Assembly: GCA_964532715.1 (NCBI GenBank)
Contig: CAZHIX010000004.1
Span: 1-34,051 of the forward strand
Length of the DNA stretch: 34,051 nucleotides
Origin: 1-14-0-10-45-29 sp964532715
GTDB taxonomy: Archaea > Micrarchaeota > Micrarchaeia > Anstonellales > Anstonellaceae
Direction: 5' to 3'
This document shows positions 1 through 8,873 of the stretch, one piece after another. Below the pieces are notes generated by a model that made no database searches, had not been told where the DNA came from, and saw nothing but the letters and a program-made list of their open reading frames with translations. Numbering within the stretch: the first letter of the stretch is position 1; every line of letters starts with the position of its first letter. Made by a program: the position numbers and the translations under genes.

Positions 1-2
1 AT

Positions 3-1379
3 GCAAAAGTAATACTCTCAGGTCTTGCATCCGCTCCGGGAATTGCAAAAGGAAAAGTGAGATTATTGAAGTCTGCAAAAGAAATGAACTTGATGCAAAA
101 AGGAGAAGTTCTTGTCACTGAGATGACAACTCCCGATTTTGTTCCAGCTATGAAAAAATCAGTTGCAATTCTAACAAACACTGGGGGCATGACATGTCAT
201 GCCGCAATAGTGTCTCGTGAGCTTGGTGTTCCCTGTATAGTCGGGACAAAAAATGCAACTGAAGTTCTAAAAGACGGTCAATTTATCACTGTCGATGCAA
301 CTCGCGGAAAAGTGTATGATGGAGATGTTGATCTTGGAGAAAAATCAGTTGATGATTCTCAACCTCAAAATCAAAGTGGGCATCTAGCGTTTGCAGGTTC
401 AGCATATGTTCCAACCGGAACAAAAATATATGTGAATCTTGCAGAAGTAGATTTGGCTCAGAAGGTCTCAAAACTTCCATGTGATGGTATAGGGCTTCTG
501 AGGGCAGAATTTATGATTGCAGATATCGGAAAACATCCAAAAAAAATAATTGAAGAAAATAAACAATCTGAATTTATAGATGCATTGGCTGATAAATTAC
601 GTGTGTTTGCAAGTTCGTTTTATCCTCGTCCAGTAGTGTATAGGGCAACGGATTTCAAGACAAATGAATACAAAAATCTTGAAGGTGGAGATAAGTACGA
701 GCCACAAGAAGCAAATCCTATGATGGGTTATCGTGGCTGTGCAAGATATATTGCAGAACCAGAAATTTTTTCAATGGAGTTGCAGGCAATCAAAAAGGTG
801 CGTGAAGAATTTGGTATGAAAAATCTGTGGCTCATGATTCCATTTGTAAGACGAATTGGAGAAATTCGTGCAATAAAAGATTTATTGCGTGAAAATGGAA
901 TACATCGCACACGAGACTTCAAGTTATGGATGATGGTTGAAGTACCATCTACAGTTATTCTGATTGAAGATTTCTGCAAGGAAGGAATAGATGGAGTATC
1001 TATCGGTTCAAACGATTTAACTCAACTTACTTTGGGAATAGATAGAGACAATTCAACATTAGCTGATGGTTTTGATGAGCGCAACGCTGCAGTTTTGAAA
1101 TCAATAGAAACCGTTGCAAAAGCTTGCAACAAATACGGAGTAACTTGCTCACTTTGTGGTCAAGCTCCTTCAGTCTATCCAGATTTTGCAGAAAAACTTG
1201 TGGAGTTTGGAATGACTTCAATGTCTGTTAATCCAGATGCAGTTGAGCGCACAAGAAGAATTGTGGCAAGTGCAGAAATGAAAGTGCTTCTAAAGCGTTT
1301 ATCAAAGATTGAAAAATCTGCAAAGCCTGAACAAAAATCATATGTTCACCACATGGCTTCTTTAGAAGAAGACGATTAA
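3..1379 (+). CDS. ppsA: Phosphoenolpyruvate synthase, C-terminal part (5' end outside window)
   Basis: PEP synthase interconverts pyruvate + ATP and PEP + AMP + Pi, usually the entry to gluconeogenesis in archaea. The frame is open to the left edge, and the residues before the first possible internal start (GTG at 57) read SGLASAPGIAKGKV, typical of the start of the swivelling phosphohistidine domain, so the gene is cut by the window and does not start at 57. The phosphohistidine motif TGGMTCHAAIVSRELG has its His codon at 198-200. The C-terminal PEP/pyruvate-binding barrel follows, with GIGLLRAEFM, NPMMGYRGCARYI, a VEVPS strand, SIGSNDLTQ and the catalytic Cys in SLCGQAPS (codon 1155-1157). 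About 459 residues are visible; the N-terminal ATP-grasp half is missing only because of the window edge. Pyruvate phosphate dikinase is the alternative, but the C-terminal motifs fit PEP synthase better. Confidence 0.93.
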   Translation, partial: AKVILSGLASAPGIAKGKVRLLKSAKEMNLMQKGEVLVTEMTTPDFVPAMKKSVAILTNTGGMTCHAAIVSRELGVPCIVGTKNATEVLKDGQFITVDATRGKVYDGDVDLGEKSVDDSQPQNQSGHLAFAGSAYVPTGTKIYVNLAEVDLAQKVSKLPCDGIGLLRAEFMIADIGKHPKKIIEENKQSEFIDALADKLRVFASSFYPRPVVYRATDFKTNEYKNLEGGDKYEPQEANPMMGYRGCARYIAEPEIFSMELQAIKKVREEFGMKNLWLMIPFVRRIGEIRAIKDLLRENGIHRTRDFKLWMMVEVPSTVILIEDFCKEGIDGVSIGSNDLTQLTLGIDRDNSTLADGFDERNAAVLKSIETVAKACNKYGVTCSLCGQAPSVYPDFAEKLVEFGMTSMSVNPDAVERTRRIVASAEMKVLLKRLSKIEKSAKPEQKSYVHHMASLEEDD

Positions 1380-1386
1380 CTTTATT

Positions 1387-1416
1387 CTTTTATTTTATTT
1401 TATTTTATTTTTTATA
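1387..1416 (+). terminator. T-rich TTTTA tandem tract after ppsA
   Basis: Shortly after the ppsA stop the sequence runs through several TTTTA units and ends in a T6 run. Oligo-T tracts are the usual archaeal termination signal, so this probably ends the ppsA transcript before the antiporter. There is no stem-loop. Confidence 0.5.
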
Positions 1417-1497
1417 CATTTTTTGACCACATAGATATGTCTAATTCACCAAAACACGTACGCATCGTTTTTTTAATGTTTTTTTGTTGATTTACTC

Positions 1498-3237
1498 GTG
1501 GAAACGTTCATATATCAGTTTTTCCTCTCGCTTGGATTATTATCCTTAATATCTTTGATCGGAGGGGCATTATCAGCAAAATTTCGTCAGCCAGCTGTAA
1601 CGGGATTTATACTAATGGGTGTTATTGTAGGTCCAAATGTTCTTGGAATAGTATCTGACAATCAAATAATTGAACTTCTTGCTGAATTAGGTGCAACTCT
1701 TTTGTTGTTTTCAATAGGAGTTCAATTTTCATTATCTGAATTGATGGGTCAAGGTCTCAAAGCTTTGTTCGGTGCAACAATCATAATGGGCTCTCTTTTT
1801 GTGGTTGGGTACGAAGCGTCTATACTTATGGGTCTTGATTTTTTTGCAAGTCTTGCAATAGGCGCAAGTTTTGCTTTCTCATCAACTGCCATATTTATCC
1901 GTCTGATGTAATCTTATGGTCTATTGCACAGTCCACAGATACCGTTTCTTGTATCTGTTTTGGTAATTGAAGATTTAGTTGCAGTATTTGCGATTGCTTT
2001 CTTCTCATCTTTGGCTCGCCAAACTACTGTTGTAAATTTAGATCTAATGTTGATGTCTCTTCTTTTATCACTTGCGATAATGGGGTTTGCATATTTAATC
2101 CTAAATAGATTAACTCTTCGTGTTTTCAAATTTTTTATAAAAGATAAGATTTCAAGTGAGTATATAGTTTTGTTATCTCTTACTTTTGCACTTATTCTTG
2201 CATTTTTCTCAACAGCTCTTGGTCTATCTGCATCTGTTGGTGCATTCATAGCTGGAAGCATTTTATCAAATTCACCACTTAAACAAAAAGTACATAATGT
2301 AATATCACCTCTAACTCTTGCATTTTCCTCATATTTTTTTATCTCAATTGGTTTGCTTGTTTCTCCAAGTGCACTATTCTCGTCATTACCCATACTCTTT
2401 TTACTCACTGTCGCATTTATTATAGTTTCATTTCTTTCAACTGGGGTATCTACATATATAATGGGTTTCAAATCTTATGATGCAATAACTGCTGGTTTTT
2501 CTATGGTCGTTATGGGTGAATTTTCACTCTTAGTTGCAAAAGAAGTCGGTTCATCTATAAGTAATTTTGATGTAGTGTCTATGTTTTCTGCTATTGTATT
2601 TTTAACAACACTATTTTCCTCGATCTTATTATCACAAAAAACATTTCTTCAATCTGCACTTCTAAAATTAATTCCATCTCAACTTTCATACTCTGCTGGA
2701 TTACTTCAAAAATATATACTAGGTGTATTTTCAAGATTTAATTCAAGCGCATCTTGTGTTTCAAAAGCGCGTTCAAGTTTTTTTATAATCACGCGAAACG
2801 CAACTATCTTTACTGTAGTTACAGTTTGTGCTTTTTTTGTTCGTGCGTATATCCACAAATATTATTTTCACTATGGTATTTTTGAACAGATAATTGGCAT
2901 ATTTCCATTTCTCTCACTCTTACTACTCACTCCCCTACTGATTTCCATAATATTTGAATTAACAAAACTTGCAAATTCAATAACTGATATCTTTATTCCT
3001 GATGGAATACGCAAAGCAAATGATATTTTGACAAAATTGTTTTTGTCTTTGGCGTTGTTTATTTTGTTATTTGTATCTTTTATACTAATTCCTATGGCCG
3101 TTGAATCGCTTCAGCTTCCTCAGTTCATAAATTATATCACGATATTTCCTTTGTTGGGCATGTTCTTAATTCTGTGGAATGGTTTTTTGGCCATTGCCTC
3201 TTTTCTTCCTTCCAGAATACTTAAAAATACGAAATAA
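1498..3237 (+). pseudogene. Kef-type (CPA2) cation:proton antiporter with an in-frame stop
   Basis: Membrane antiporter of the CPA2 family, exchanging Na+ or K+ for H+. The first 137 codons hold the N-terminal helices, with GVIVGPNVLG, ELGATLLLFSIGVQFSLSEL and FSSTAI. A TAA at 1909-1911 (codon 138) interrupts the protein, and the same frame continues as SYGLLHSPQIPFLVSVLVIE then DLVAVFAIAFF, the acidic ion-binding helix. Family members run through this junction without a gap, so the stop replaces a single residue and there is no frameshift. After the antiporter core come about 160 residues with further hydrophobic segments; no RCK/TrkA-N domain is visible. GTG at 1498 is the only good start, because a stop lies in frame at 1474. 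The gene is either inactivated, a sequencing error, or two translated pieces restarting at TTG 1924, which I consider unlikely. Confidence 0.8.
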
Positions 3238-3283
3238 CTTATATTATAACATAAAAAAATCATTATTCTAAACGGTTTTTCAA

Positions 3284-4195
3284 ATGAAAATTTTATTACA
3301 ATTTCCGCAAGGGCTAAAGCAGTTTGCGCTCAAAGAAGCAAAGCAATACGAGTCGCAGGGACACACAGTTTTTCTATCTGCATCTTCATGTTGGGGTGCA
3401 TGTGATTTAGCAACAGATGAGGCAAAAAAAATCGGTGCAAACAAACTAATTCACTATGGGCATTGTAAATATCATGATACAAAAGAAATTGAAGTGGAAT
3501 ATAAATTGTTTCCAATAGATATTGATTTAGAAGTGTTAAAATCCTCTTTGCAAAAAATAAAAGATTTCAAAACAGTTGCAATTGCCACAACTGTTTCGCA
3601 CATTCATCAAATTGAACAAATGAAAAAAATACTCTCTGACGCTGGACACACAGTTCTTACTTCTAGCGGGAATATTGCAATAATGGAGGCTCAAGTTCTT
3701 GGTTGCGATTCTAGTGCTCTAACAAAATTAACACAAACTGCAGATTTGCTTATTTATATTGGAGGTGGAGAATTTCATCCACTAGGGGTAAGTCTAAATG
3801 ACAAGCCAGTTTTAGCAATAAATCCCTATGCAAATCAAAGTTATTTTATAAATGAGAAAATAGCTCAAAAAGAAAAGAGATTGCGGGGTGCATTAATCGC
3901 ATGTTCAAGTGCAAAATCATTTGGTATTTTAGTATCTACAAAATCTGGTCAGTTTAGATTAAATTTAGCCGAAACTGCAAAAGAAAAATTGCGCGCATTA
4001 AATCGCCAAGCTTACATTTTAGTTGGCTCAGAGTTTGATTTTGAGTCAATAAAAGATTTCAACTCATTTGATGCATATATCACTACTGCATGCCCTCGTC
4101 TTGAGGACGATAGCGAGCGTTTATCAAAACCAATTATTAATATATCAAGATTACCTCAACTAATAGAACTAATAAAAGAAATTGAGAGCAAGTAA
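3284..4195 (+). CDS. dph2: Diphthamide biosynthesis enzyme Dph2 (3-amino-3-carboxypropyl transfer)
   Basis: Non-canonical radical-SAM enzyme that moves the 3-amino-3-carboxypropyl group of SAM to the conserved histidine of elongation factor 2, the first step of diphthamide synthesis. The family's cluster-ligating cysteines are all present in their usual contexts: SSCWGACDLA (C36/C40), QVLGCDSS (C141) and TTACPRLEDD (C270). The protein is 303 residues, somewhat shorter than typical archaeal Dph2. Its start is ATG 3284, preceded by an AT-rich TATA-like stretch at about 3239-3251. The gene is convergent with uvrC, with only 44 bp between them. Confidence 0.93.
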   Translation: MKILLQFPQGLKQFALKEAKQYESQGHTVFLSASSCWGACDLATDEAKKIGANKLIHYGHCKYHDTKEIEVEYKLFPIDIDLEVLKSSLQKIKDFKTVAIATTVSHIHQIEQMKKILSDAGHTVLTSSGNIAIMEAQVLGCDSSALTKLTQTADLLIYIGGGEFHPLGVSLNDKPVLAINPYANQSYFINEKIAQKEKRLRGALIACSSAKSFGILVSTKSGQFRLNLAETAKEKLRALNRQAYILVGSEFDFESIKDFNSFDAYITTACPRLEDDSERLSKPIINISRLPQLIELIKEIESK

Positions 4196-4239
4196 AACAA
4201 TCTTCACATCATTTTCAGATTTTAATAATTGTCAACATA

Positions 4240-5829
4240 TCATTTTCTTTTTCGCAAACTTCGTGAATAACCTATTGCAAATCTATGTGCTTCATCTCGT
4301 GCTCTTTGCAAAACGTGCAATGCTTCATTATTTTTTGACAATTTAATTGGAATAACTAAATCCACCCCGTAAATTAATTCTTCTTTTTTTGCAAGTGAAA
4401 ATAGCGGTATTTGCAAATCAAGCTGTTCAAGTGCATTTTTTGCACTATGCAACTGTCCAATTCCACCATCAATCAGAATCATATCTGGCATCGTATCTCC
4501 TTCATCTAAAAGTCTTCTATATCTTCTAAATACTGCTTCTTTAATTGAAGCAAAATCATCCTGTCCTTTCACAGTTCGCATCTTGAACTTGCGATAATCT
4601 GATTTTTTTGGCTGTCCATTCACAAATCTTACCATTGACGCTACAACATCTTTATCTGCAAGATTTGAAACGTCAAAGCATTCAATTATGTAGGGTAATT
4701 TTTCAAGTTTTAATTCTCTTTGCAATCTAACAATTGACAAATCTGCACCGCCTGATTTCTCAAGAAGAATATTTTTCTCAATCAGTTTCATCAATTCAGC
4801 ACGATTTCCACGAGTAGGTGCTTTATTTATTTGAACAATAGCACCTCTAACATTTGTCAAGTGTAATTCAAGTGCTTCTTTTCCCTCTGGAATTTTATTT
4901 ACATAAATATTTCTTGGAATTTTATTTTTTTCATAATATCTTCGTATAAATGTATCGCATGGGTCTTCAATTGCATATTCAAAATCATATTTTTGTCTAT
5001 CTCTAATTACTCCATGAATCATTTTCCACACTTGTACTTGTGCTTTTCCATCGTTTTCACAAATCACAATATAGTCTTCATCTCTATCTATTGTTTCATC
5101 CATTTTTGTTTTGTTTATTAATGTGCAAAGCGCTCTATATGCATTTCTAATCTGCATCGCTTTTTCAAAGTTCATATTCTGAGATTCAATTTTCATTTGC
5201 TCTTGCATTTGTTGCGCATATTTTTCTATGTTTTTTTGATTTGATAAAATCTGAGTTATGCTCTCTATCTGTTGCATGTATTGTTCTTGTGAAATTTTAT
5301 TTTCGCAAGGTCCGTGGCAATTTCCAATATGATATTGCAAACAAACTTTTTTTGGCATTGGATTTTGACAAGTTCTTATTCTAAATGCTTTTCTTAGCAC
5401 TCCTAAAATAAGCCCTCTTCCTGAGCCAGATATAAATGGACCAAATGCCTTTCCTTTAGGTGCTCGCAATTTTCCACTTCTATCTTTTCTTGCAATCAAC
5501 AGTCTTGGAAACTTTTCATCACTAATAACTGCATAAGTCATGGGAGAATTATCTTTTAGAGCAACATTGTATTTTGGGTAGTGCTCTTTAATCATGTTTG
5601 ATTCTAAAGTTATTGCGTCTTGTTCATTGTCTGTTACTACAAAATCAATATTTGCAATTTTTTTTACAAGTGCGCTTACTTTATCCCATTTTTTCTTTTT
5701 TGAGAAGTAGCTATGTACTCTTTTTTTCAAATCTTTTGCTTTGCCTATATAGATTATTTGCGCATCACTATTTTTGTATATATAAACTCCGGGCGTATGC
5801 GGTATATCGCGCGAACATGGTATTTGCAT
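4240..5829 (-). CDS. uvrC: UvrC, excinuclease ABC endonuclease subunit, lacking C-terminal HhH domain
   Basis: UvrC cuts DNA on both sides of a lesion after UvrA/UvrB loading. The GIY-YIG nuclease domain is at residues 10-95 (TPGVYIYKN and IIYIGKAKDLKKRV; conserved Glu in LESNMIKE). A four-Cys cluster sits at 154-175 (CQNPMPKKVC and GNCHGPC), a UVR motif near 210-240 (MNFEKAMQIRNAYRAL), and the RNase H-like 5' nuclease domain contains ECFDVSNLADKDVVASMV and MILIDGGIGQLHSA. The protein is 529 residues and stops at HRFAIGYSRSLRKRK, exactly where the tandem helix-hairpin-helix domain of a normal roughly 600-residue UvrC begins. It is the last gene of a uvrB-uvrA-uvrC series on the minus strand, 83 bp after uvrA. 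Confidence 0.96.
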   Translation of the reverse strand: MQIPCSRDIPHTPGVYIYKNSDAQIIYIGKAKDLKKRVHSYFSKKKKWDKVSALVKKIANIDFVVTDNEQDAITLESNMIKEHYPKYNVALKDNSPMTYAVISDEKFPRLLIARKDRSGKLRAPKGKAFGPFISGSGRGLILGVLRKAFRIRTCQNPMPKKVCLQYHIGNCHGPCENKISQEQYMQQIESITQILSNQKNIEKYAQQMQEQMKIESQNMNFEKAMQIRNAYRALCTLINKTKMDETIDRDEDYIVICENDGKAQVQVWKMIHGVIRDRQKYDFEYAIEDPCDTFIRRYYEKNKIPRNIYVNKIPEGKEALELHLTNVRGAIVQINKAPTRGNRAELMKLIEKNILLEKSGGADLSIVRLQRELKLEKLPYIIECFDVSNLADKDVVASMVRFVNGQPKKSDYRKFKMRTVKGQDDFASIKEAVFRRYRRLLDEGDTMPDMILIDGGIGQLHSAKNALEQLDLQIPLFSLAKKEELIYGVDLVIPIKLSKNNEALHVLQRARDEAHRFAIGYSRSLRKRK

Positions 5830-5912
5830 GTATTTTTGAGTGCGAGTTTGTTTTTATTGTAATCCCTCAATCAAATGCATACTGTTAATATTGTTTTGGG
5901 TATTTCAGTTAC

Positions 5913-8732
5913 TTACTTTTTCAAATACCTCTTCAAATACTGTCCTGTATAGCTCTGTTTATCGTTTGCAATCTGTTCAGGAATTCCACTTGCGACTATC
6001 TCTCCGCCGTTATCTCCGCCATCAGGTCCCAAATCAATTATGTAATCTGCGCGCTTTATCACATCTAAGTTGTGCTCAATTACAAGAACAGTGTTTCCCT
6101 TCTCAACCAAGCGATTTAGAACATCTAATAATTTTGCAACATCTGCAAAGTGCAATCCAGTAGTTGGCTCATCAAGAATATACATCGTTTTTCCCTCACC
6201 TCTTCTTGAGAGCTCACATGCAAGTTTTACTCTTTGAGCTTCTCCACCTGACAGCGTAGTTGCACTCTGTCCAAGTTGTATGTAATCAAGCCCAACATCT
6301 GACAATACTTGCAGTTTGTTAAGTATTGATGGATGATTTGCAAAAAACTTAATTCCTTCCTCAACTGTCATCTCCAATATATCTGCAATATTTTTTCCTC
6401 TATATCTGACTTCAAGTGTATCTTTACCATATCGTTTTCCTCTGCATTCTTCACATTGAACATATACATCTGGCAAGAAGTTCATTTCAATTTTTTTAAC
6501 TCCATCTCCCTCACACGCCATGCATCTTCCACCTGCAACATTAAATGAGAATCTTCCTGCTTGCCATCCTCTTGCCCGTGATTGAGGTAAATGTGCAAAT
6601 AATTCACGAATCTGTGTAAATGCGCCTATATATGTAATGGGATTTGAACGTGGAGTTCTTCCAATCGGAGACTGGTCTATACTTATTACTGAATTAAGAT
6701 TTTCAAGACCATTAATATCTGTGTGTGAACCAATCTTTACTCTTTTTGTTCTACCATAAGCAAGTTGTAGTGCTGGATACAATGTTTCTGAAATCAATGA
6801 AGATTTACCCGAGCCAGAAACTCCAGTTATTGCACAAAAAACAGAAGTTGGAAATTTTACTTTAATATTTTTCAAATTATTATGTGTACAACCTGAAATT
6901 GTAATCCAACTTTTTGGTGTTCTTCTCTTTTTTGGTACAACAATCTTCTCACTACCTCTCAAATACGCTCCAGTTATTGAACGTTTAGAATTCATTATAT
7001 CTTCAATTGAGCCTGCGCAAATTATCTCTCCACCATGACGACCTGCTCCCGGTCCAATATCTACAATATAATCTGCGCATCTCATAGTGTCCTCATCATG
7101 CTCAACAACTACTAATGTATTTCCCAAGTCTCGCAAATTTTTCAAACTACACAAAAGTTTATCGTTGTCTCTTTGATGCAAACCAATAGAAGGTTCATCT
7201 AATACGTACAAAACTCCTGTCAAATTTGCTCCAATTTGTGTTGCAAGTCTAATCCTTTGAGCTTCACCGCCTGAAAGCGTGCGAGTTGAACGGCTAAGAG
7301 TCAAATACTCAAGTCCAACATTAATCAAAAATTCAAGTCTGGATTTAATCTCTTTTAAAATCGGGCGAGTTATCTTCTCATATCTTTTATCAAGCTTCAA
7401 ATTCACAAAAAATCCATAAAGTGCGCGTATATTCAAATCTGTGAGTTCAATTATATCTTTTGAATCTATTTTAACTGAAAGTGCTTCAGGTTTGAGTCTT
7501 CTACCCATACAGGTTTGACATTCATTTTCTTGCATATATCTTGCTATCTCATCTCTTCTTGCAGGCGAGTCTGTTTCCATAAACAATCTTTGAATAATTG
7601 GAACTACTCCTTCCCATTTACGCATCCCGCTCCACTGCGAATCTCCACTTTTTGAAGTATATTTAAAGTCAATCTCGTCTTCACTTCCATACATTATTGC
7701 GCGTAAATGTTCTTTTTTCAAATCTTTTATTGGCACACTCATTGAAAATCCATAATGGGTAGCAACTGCGCCAAGCATTTGCATTCTATAATTTTGAAAT
7801 TTACTGTTCCATGGCGCAATAGCTCCCTCAATCAAACTTTTCTTATCATCTGGTATTACAAGCTTTGGGTCAATCTCCATCTTTATTCCAAGTCCATGAC
7901 ATTGCTCACATGCACCATGTGGGGAATTAAATGAGAAAAGTCTTGGTTCAATCTCTTTATAGCTAAATCCACACTGGGGGCACGAATTCTTAGTTGAGTA
8001 AATAATATCTTGCTCATCAATTACAATTCTTACAAGGCCTTCTGCTCTATCACATGCACTCTGTACGGCTTCAGAAATTCTATCTCTTTCGCTCGAGCCT
8101 ATCTTAATTCTGTCAATGAACAAATCTACATCGTGTTGTTTATTTTTATCTATTGTACTTGCATTATATCTATCAATAATTTCTGATTTACCATCAATTC
8201 TAATTCTTGTGAATCCTGCGCGACCAAGGTCTTCAATCATTTTCTCAAAAGCTCCTTTTTGTCCTCTAACAACTGGAGCATATACTGAGACCTGTCCTTC
8301 TTTTTGAATAATCTGTTCAATTATAAAATCAATACTTTGAGAACTAATTGCAATGTCGCACTTTGGGCAATATGCATTTCCAACTCTTGCATATAAAAGT
8401 CTCAAATAATCATAAATCTCTGTAGTGGTCCCAACCGTTGAGCGAGGATTGTGCGATGCACTTTTCTGATCAATTGATATTGCTGGCGATAACCCCTCAA
8501 TCAAATCCACATCTGGTTTTGACATGAGTCCAAGAAATTGTCGTGCATAAGTTGATAGCGATTCCACATATCTTCTTTGTCCTTCAGCATAAATCGTGTC
8601 AAACGCTAAAGTTGATTTTCCACTTCCAGACAATCCACTAAAAACTACTAACTTGTCTCTTGGAATTTGCAAATCCACGTTTTTTAGATTGTGTTCTCTT
8701 GCACCTTTTATTGTTATAAATTTCTCAGGCAT
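5913..8732 (-). CDS. uvrA: UvrA, excinuclease ABC damage-recognition ATPase
   Basis: Dimeric ABC-type ATPase that finds bulky DNA lesions and loads UvrB. Two nucleotide-binding modules are visible: Walker A GLSGSGKST (residues 33-41) and a second, GVSGSGKSS, each followed by an ABC signature LSGGEAQR and an aspartate-rich Walker B (YVLDEPS; YILDEPTTGLH). Zinc-finger cysteines occur as CPKC, CPQC, CEQCHGLG, CQTCMGRR, CMACEGDG and CEECRGKRYG. The 939-residue length is normal for bacterial UvrA. Start ATG 8732 leads directly into MPEKFITIKGAREHNLKN, the expected N-terminus. In archaea the UvrABC set is generally regarded as acquired from bacteria. It lies between uvrB (141 bp upstream) and uvrC. 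Confidence 0.98.
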   Translation of the reverse strand: MPEKFITIKGAREHNLKNVDLQIPRDKLVVFSGLSGSGKSTLAFDTIYAEGQRRYVESLSTYARQFLGLMSKPDVDLIEGLSPAISIDQKSASHNPRSTVGTTTEIYDYLRLLYARVGNAYCPKCDIAISSQSIDFIIEQIIQKEGQVSVYAPVVRGQKGAFEKMIEDLGRAGFTRIRIDGKSEIIDRYNASTIDKNKQHDVDLFIDRIKIGSSERDRISEAVQSACDRAEGLVRIVIDEQDIIYSTKNSCPQCGFSYKEIEPRLFSFNSPHGACEQCHGLGIKMEIDPKLVIPDDKKSLIEGAIAPWNSKFQNYRMQMLGAVATHYGFSMSVPIKDLKKEHLRAIMYGSEDEIDFKYTSKSGDSQWSGMRKWEGVVPIIQRLFMETDSPARRDEIARYMQENECQTCMGRRLKPEALSVKIDSKDIIELTDLNIRALYGFFVNLKLDKRYEKITRPILKEIKSRLEFLINVGLEYLTLSRSTRTLSGGEAQRIRLATQIGANLTGVLYVLDEPSIGLHQRDNDKLLCSLKNLRDLGNTLVVVEHDEDTMRCADYIVDIGPGAGRHGGEIICAGSIEDIMNSKRSITGAYLRGSEKIVVPKKRRTPKSWITISGCTHNNLKNIKVKFPTSVFCAITGVSGSGKSSLISETLYPALQLAYGRTKRVKIGSHTDINGLENLNSVISIDQSPIGRTPRSNPITYIGAFTQIRELFAHLPQSRARGWQAGRFSFNVAGGRCMACEGDGVKKIEMNFLPDVYVQCEECRGKRYGKDTLEVRYRGKNIADILEMTVEEGIKFFANHPSILNKLQVLSDVGLDYIQLGQSATTLSGGEAQRVKLACELSRRGEGKTMYILDEPTTGLHFADVAKLLDVLNRLVEKGNTVLVIEHNLDVIKRADYIIDLGPDGGDNGGEIVASGIPEQIANDKQSYTGQYLKRYLKK

Positions 8733-8873
8733 TTTTACAACTCTTTTCTAAATTGATTTTAATTTATGTTCTAACTAAACACACATTTGTTTGATTTTAT
8801 TATTACTTTAACTGGTACATCATTCTATTTTCTGTACCCTCTATTTTTCTGCGTGCTTTTTGCACTAATCTAA

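Noticed and set aside
1909..1911. Selenocysteine or pyrrolysine recoding at the antiporter stop
   Set aside because: The codon is TAA. Selenocysteine uses TGA and pyrrolysine TAG, and no recoding structure is evident.
1914..2471. Minus-strand open frame of 185 codons opposite the antiporter gene
   Set aside because: It lies antisense to a clearly recognisable membrane-protein sequence, and its product is basic and low-complexity with no family resemblance. It is a shadow of the real gene.
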